Assembly: GCA_030671005.1 (NCBI GenBank) | Contig: DAOVAN010000082.1 | Coordinates: 1-7,219 of the forward strand | Direction: 5' to 3' | Length of the DNA stretch: 7,219 bases | DNA from: Caldifarciminota bacterium | Lineage (GTDB): Bacteria > Hydrothermota > Tepidihabitantia > SM23-42 | Part shown: in pieces, positions 6,453 to 7,219 of the stretch | Numbering within the stretch: position 1 is the first letter of the stretch | Layout of the letters: each line of letters starts with the position of its first letter | Notes under the pieces: generated by a model | Seen by the model: only the letters and a program-made list of their open reading frames with translations | Told to the model about the DNA's origin: nothing | The model's database searches: none | Made by a program: the position numbers and the translations under genes

Positions 6453-7218
6453 AATATGGCTGATATCTTCGGCGTGCGTGTCACCGCCGAGCTCAATATT
6501 CTCGATTCACTAATTATCATCTGCAATAATCCCGGTGGACAAACCGAACCGGCTGTTGCCTTCGGTGGACAAGATTACTTTATCACGTATCTCGACCCTG
6601 CTTTTGACACACGTACCCCGGCGGTCAAAGTGATCCGGGTCAGCCGTCAGGGGACAGTGCTCGGCAGCGGGGTGAGTGTAGGCGTGGGTGACTATCACCC
6701 TGACATCGCCTTCGACGGTAGCCGCTGTCTCATCGTCTGGTCAGAGGAATTCCACGGTGTCGTGGGTCGATACGTAAACGCCTCAGGACAACCCGAGGGA
6801 CAAAGCATTGACATTGCGTTGACCCAGGGAACCTCAACCTCCCCGACCATAGAATTCGGTGCACAAGACTACCTGGTGGTCTGGCCTGACTTCTGCGTTG
6901 CCGGTACGGACCTTGACATCTTCGGGCAGTTCGTCTCAACGGATGGTCATCTCATCGGCGAACGCATAGCGATCGCCGATGGAACACCGGTTCAGAACTA
7001 TCCGGCAATAGTCTTCGACGGGAACGGTTTCTTAGTCGTATGGGTTGAAGATGCAAACGATGTGTATGGACGTTTCGTAACATCAGGAGGCGTACCGGTC
7101 GGTACGAAGTTTCTCATATCAGACAACACCTCATATGAACGCCAGCATCCTTCGGTCGGCGCAGGCACGAGTGACTATCTCATAGCATGGAATGAATACC
7201 ATGACGACTTTGACGTGT
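6237..7218 (+). repeat. Seven tandem propeller blades, about 48 codons each
   Basis: Blade starts read by eye are near 6237, 6387, 6543, 6690, 6831, 6993 and 7137 (the last is cut by the window edge), a period of 141-162 bases. The repeats are diverged at DNA level but clear in protein: a strand ending VVW or a variant (FWQD, VVVQD, ITYLD, IVWSE, VVWPD, VVWVE, IAWNE), then a (D/Y)-x-x-G-x-(F/Y/V)-V strand. Seven or eight blades would suit one closed propeller. Confidence 0.7.
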
Positions 7219-7219
7219 A
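6456..7219 (+). CDS. Propeller-repeat secreted protein, downstream part (3' end beyond window)
   Basis: The frame is open from the TGA to the window end, giving at least 254 residues from the first ATG at 6456. It carries the rest of blade 2 and blades 3-7, each with the pattern P-x-(I/V)-x-F-(D/G)-G-x-x-(Y/F)-L-V-V-W, an acidic loop, (D/V)-(I/V)-x-G-(R/Q)-(Y/F)-V, then xxGxxxGxxIxI. This is the blade style of large secreted proteins in FCB-related genomes, which often end in a type IX sorting domain; that end would lie past 7219. The ATG at 6456 has no clear Shine-Dalgarno and cuts into a blade, so it is unlikely to be a native start. The segment is best read as the continuation of the frame beginning near 6168. 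The function (binding, adhesion, or an enzyme domain further on) cannot be told. Confidence 0.6.
   Translation, partial: MADIFGVRVTAELNILDSLIIICNNPGGQTEPAVAFGGQDYFITYLDPAFDTRTPAVKVIRVSRQGTVLGSGVSVGVGDYHPDIAFDGSRCLIVWSEEFHGVVGRYVNASGQPEGQSIDIALTQGTSTSPTIEFGAQDYLVVWPDFCVAGTDLDIFGQFVSTDGHLIGERIAIADGTPVQNYPAIVFDGNGFLVVWVEDANDVYGRFVTSGGVPVGTKFLISDNTSYERQHPSVGAGTSDYLIAWNEYHDDFDV

Overview
The window looks like bacterial DNA of moderate GC content (mid-40s to about 50 % by eye), with every supported gene on the + strand and only short gaps. The first protein ends in a type IX secretion (Por)-like C-terminal sorting domain, and the last gene encodes a secreted-looking repeat protein. That combination is typical of the Fibrobacterota-Chlorobiota-Bacteroidota (FCB) group and several uncultured phyla around it, such as the WOR-3/Stahlbacteria or Cloacimonadota type. 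This placement is inferred from domain style only; there is no rRNA or other strong marker here.

Layout: (1) 1-1104 is the 3' part of a secreted beta-propeller-like protein with a C-terminal sorting domain. (2) 1145-4412 is a compact hypA-hypB-hypF run encoding [NiFe]-hydrogenase maturation factors; hypB and hypF overlap by 29 bases. (3) 4387-5859 is a polytopic membrane protein resembling GT-C glycosyltransferases, which overlaps the end of hypF or starts just after it. (4) 5907-6125 is hypC, preceded by a near-consensus sigma-70-type promoter at 5856-5883. (5) 6168-7219 is a frame for a repeat protein of about seven propeller blades that runs off the window. It lacks a normal start codon behind a strong Shine-Dalgarno and is cut by one in-frame TGA at 6450-6452.

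How the genes work together: HypF makes the thiocarboxamide donor (on HypE) from carbamoyl phosphate, which becomes the cyanide ligands. HypC, with HypD, carries the Fe(CN)2CO unit to the hydrogenase large subunit. HypA and HypB then deliver nickel. The window therefore holds both the nickel-insertion half and part of the iron-ligand half of the pathway. hypD, hypE and all hydrogenase structural genes are absent from it and must lie elsewhere or beyond the edges. The membrane protein has no obvious link to hydrogenase maturation.

The most unusual region is 6126-7219. One reading frame with clear propeller repeats on both sides of a TGA continues through it, with no frameshift. The simplest reading is a decaying gene or an assembly/sequencing error. 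A small hairpin downstream of the TGA leaves selenocysteine recoding as a low-probability alternative. I found no convincing new multi-gene system. There are no RNA genes, mobile elements or CRISPR arrays that I could support, and no gene-free stretch above 300 bases.
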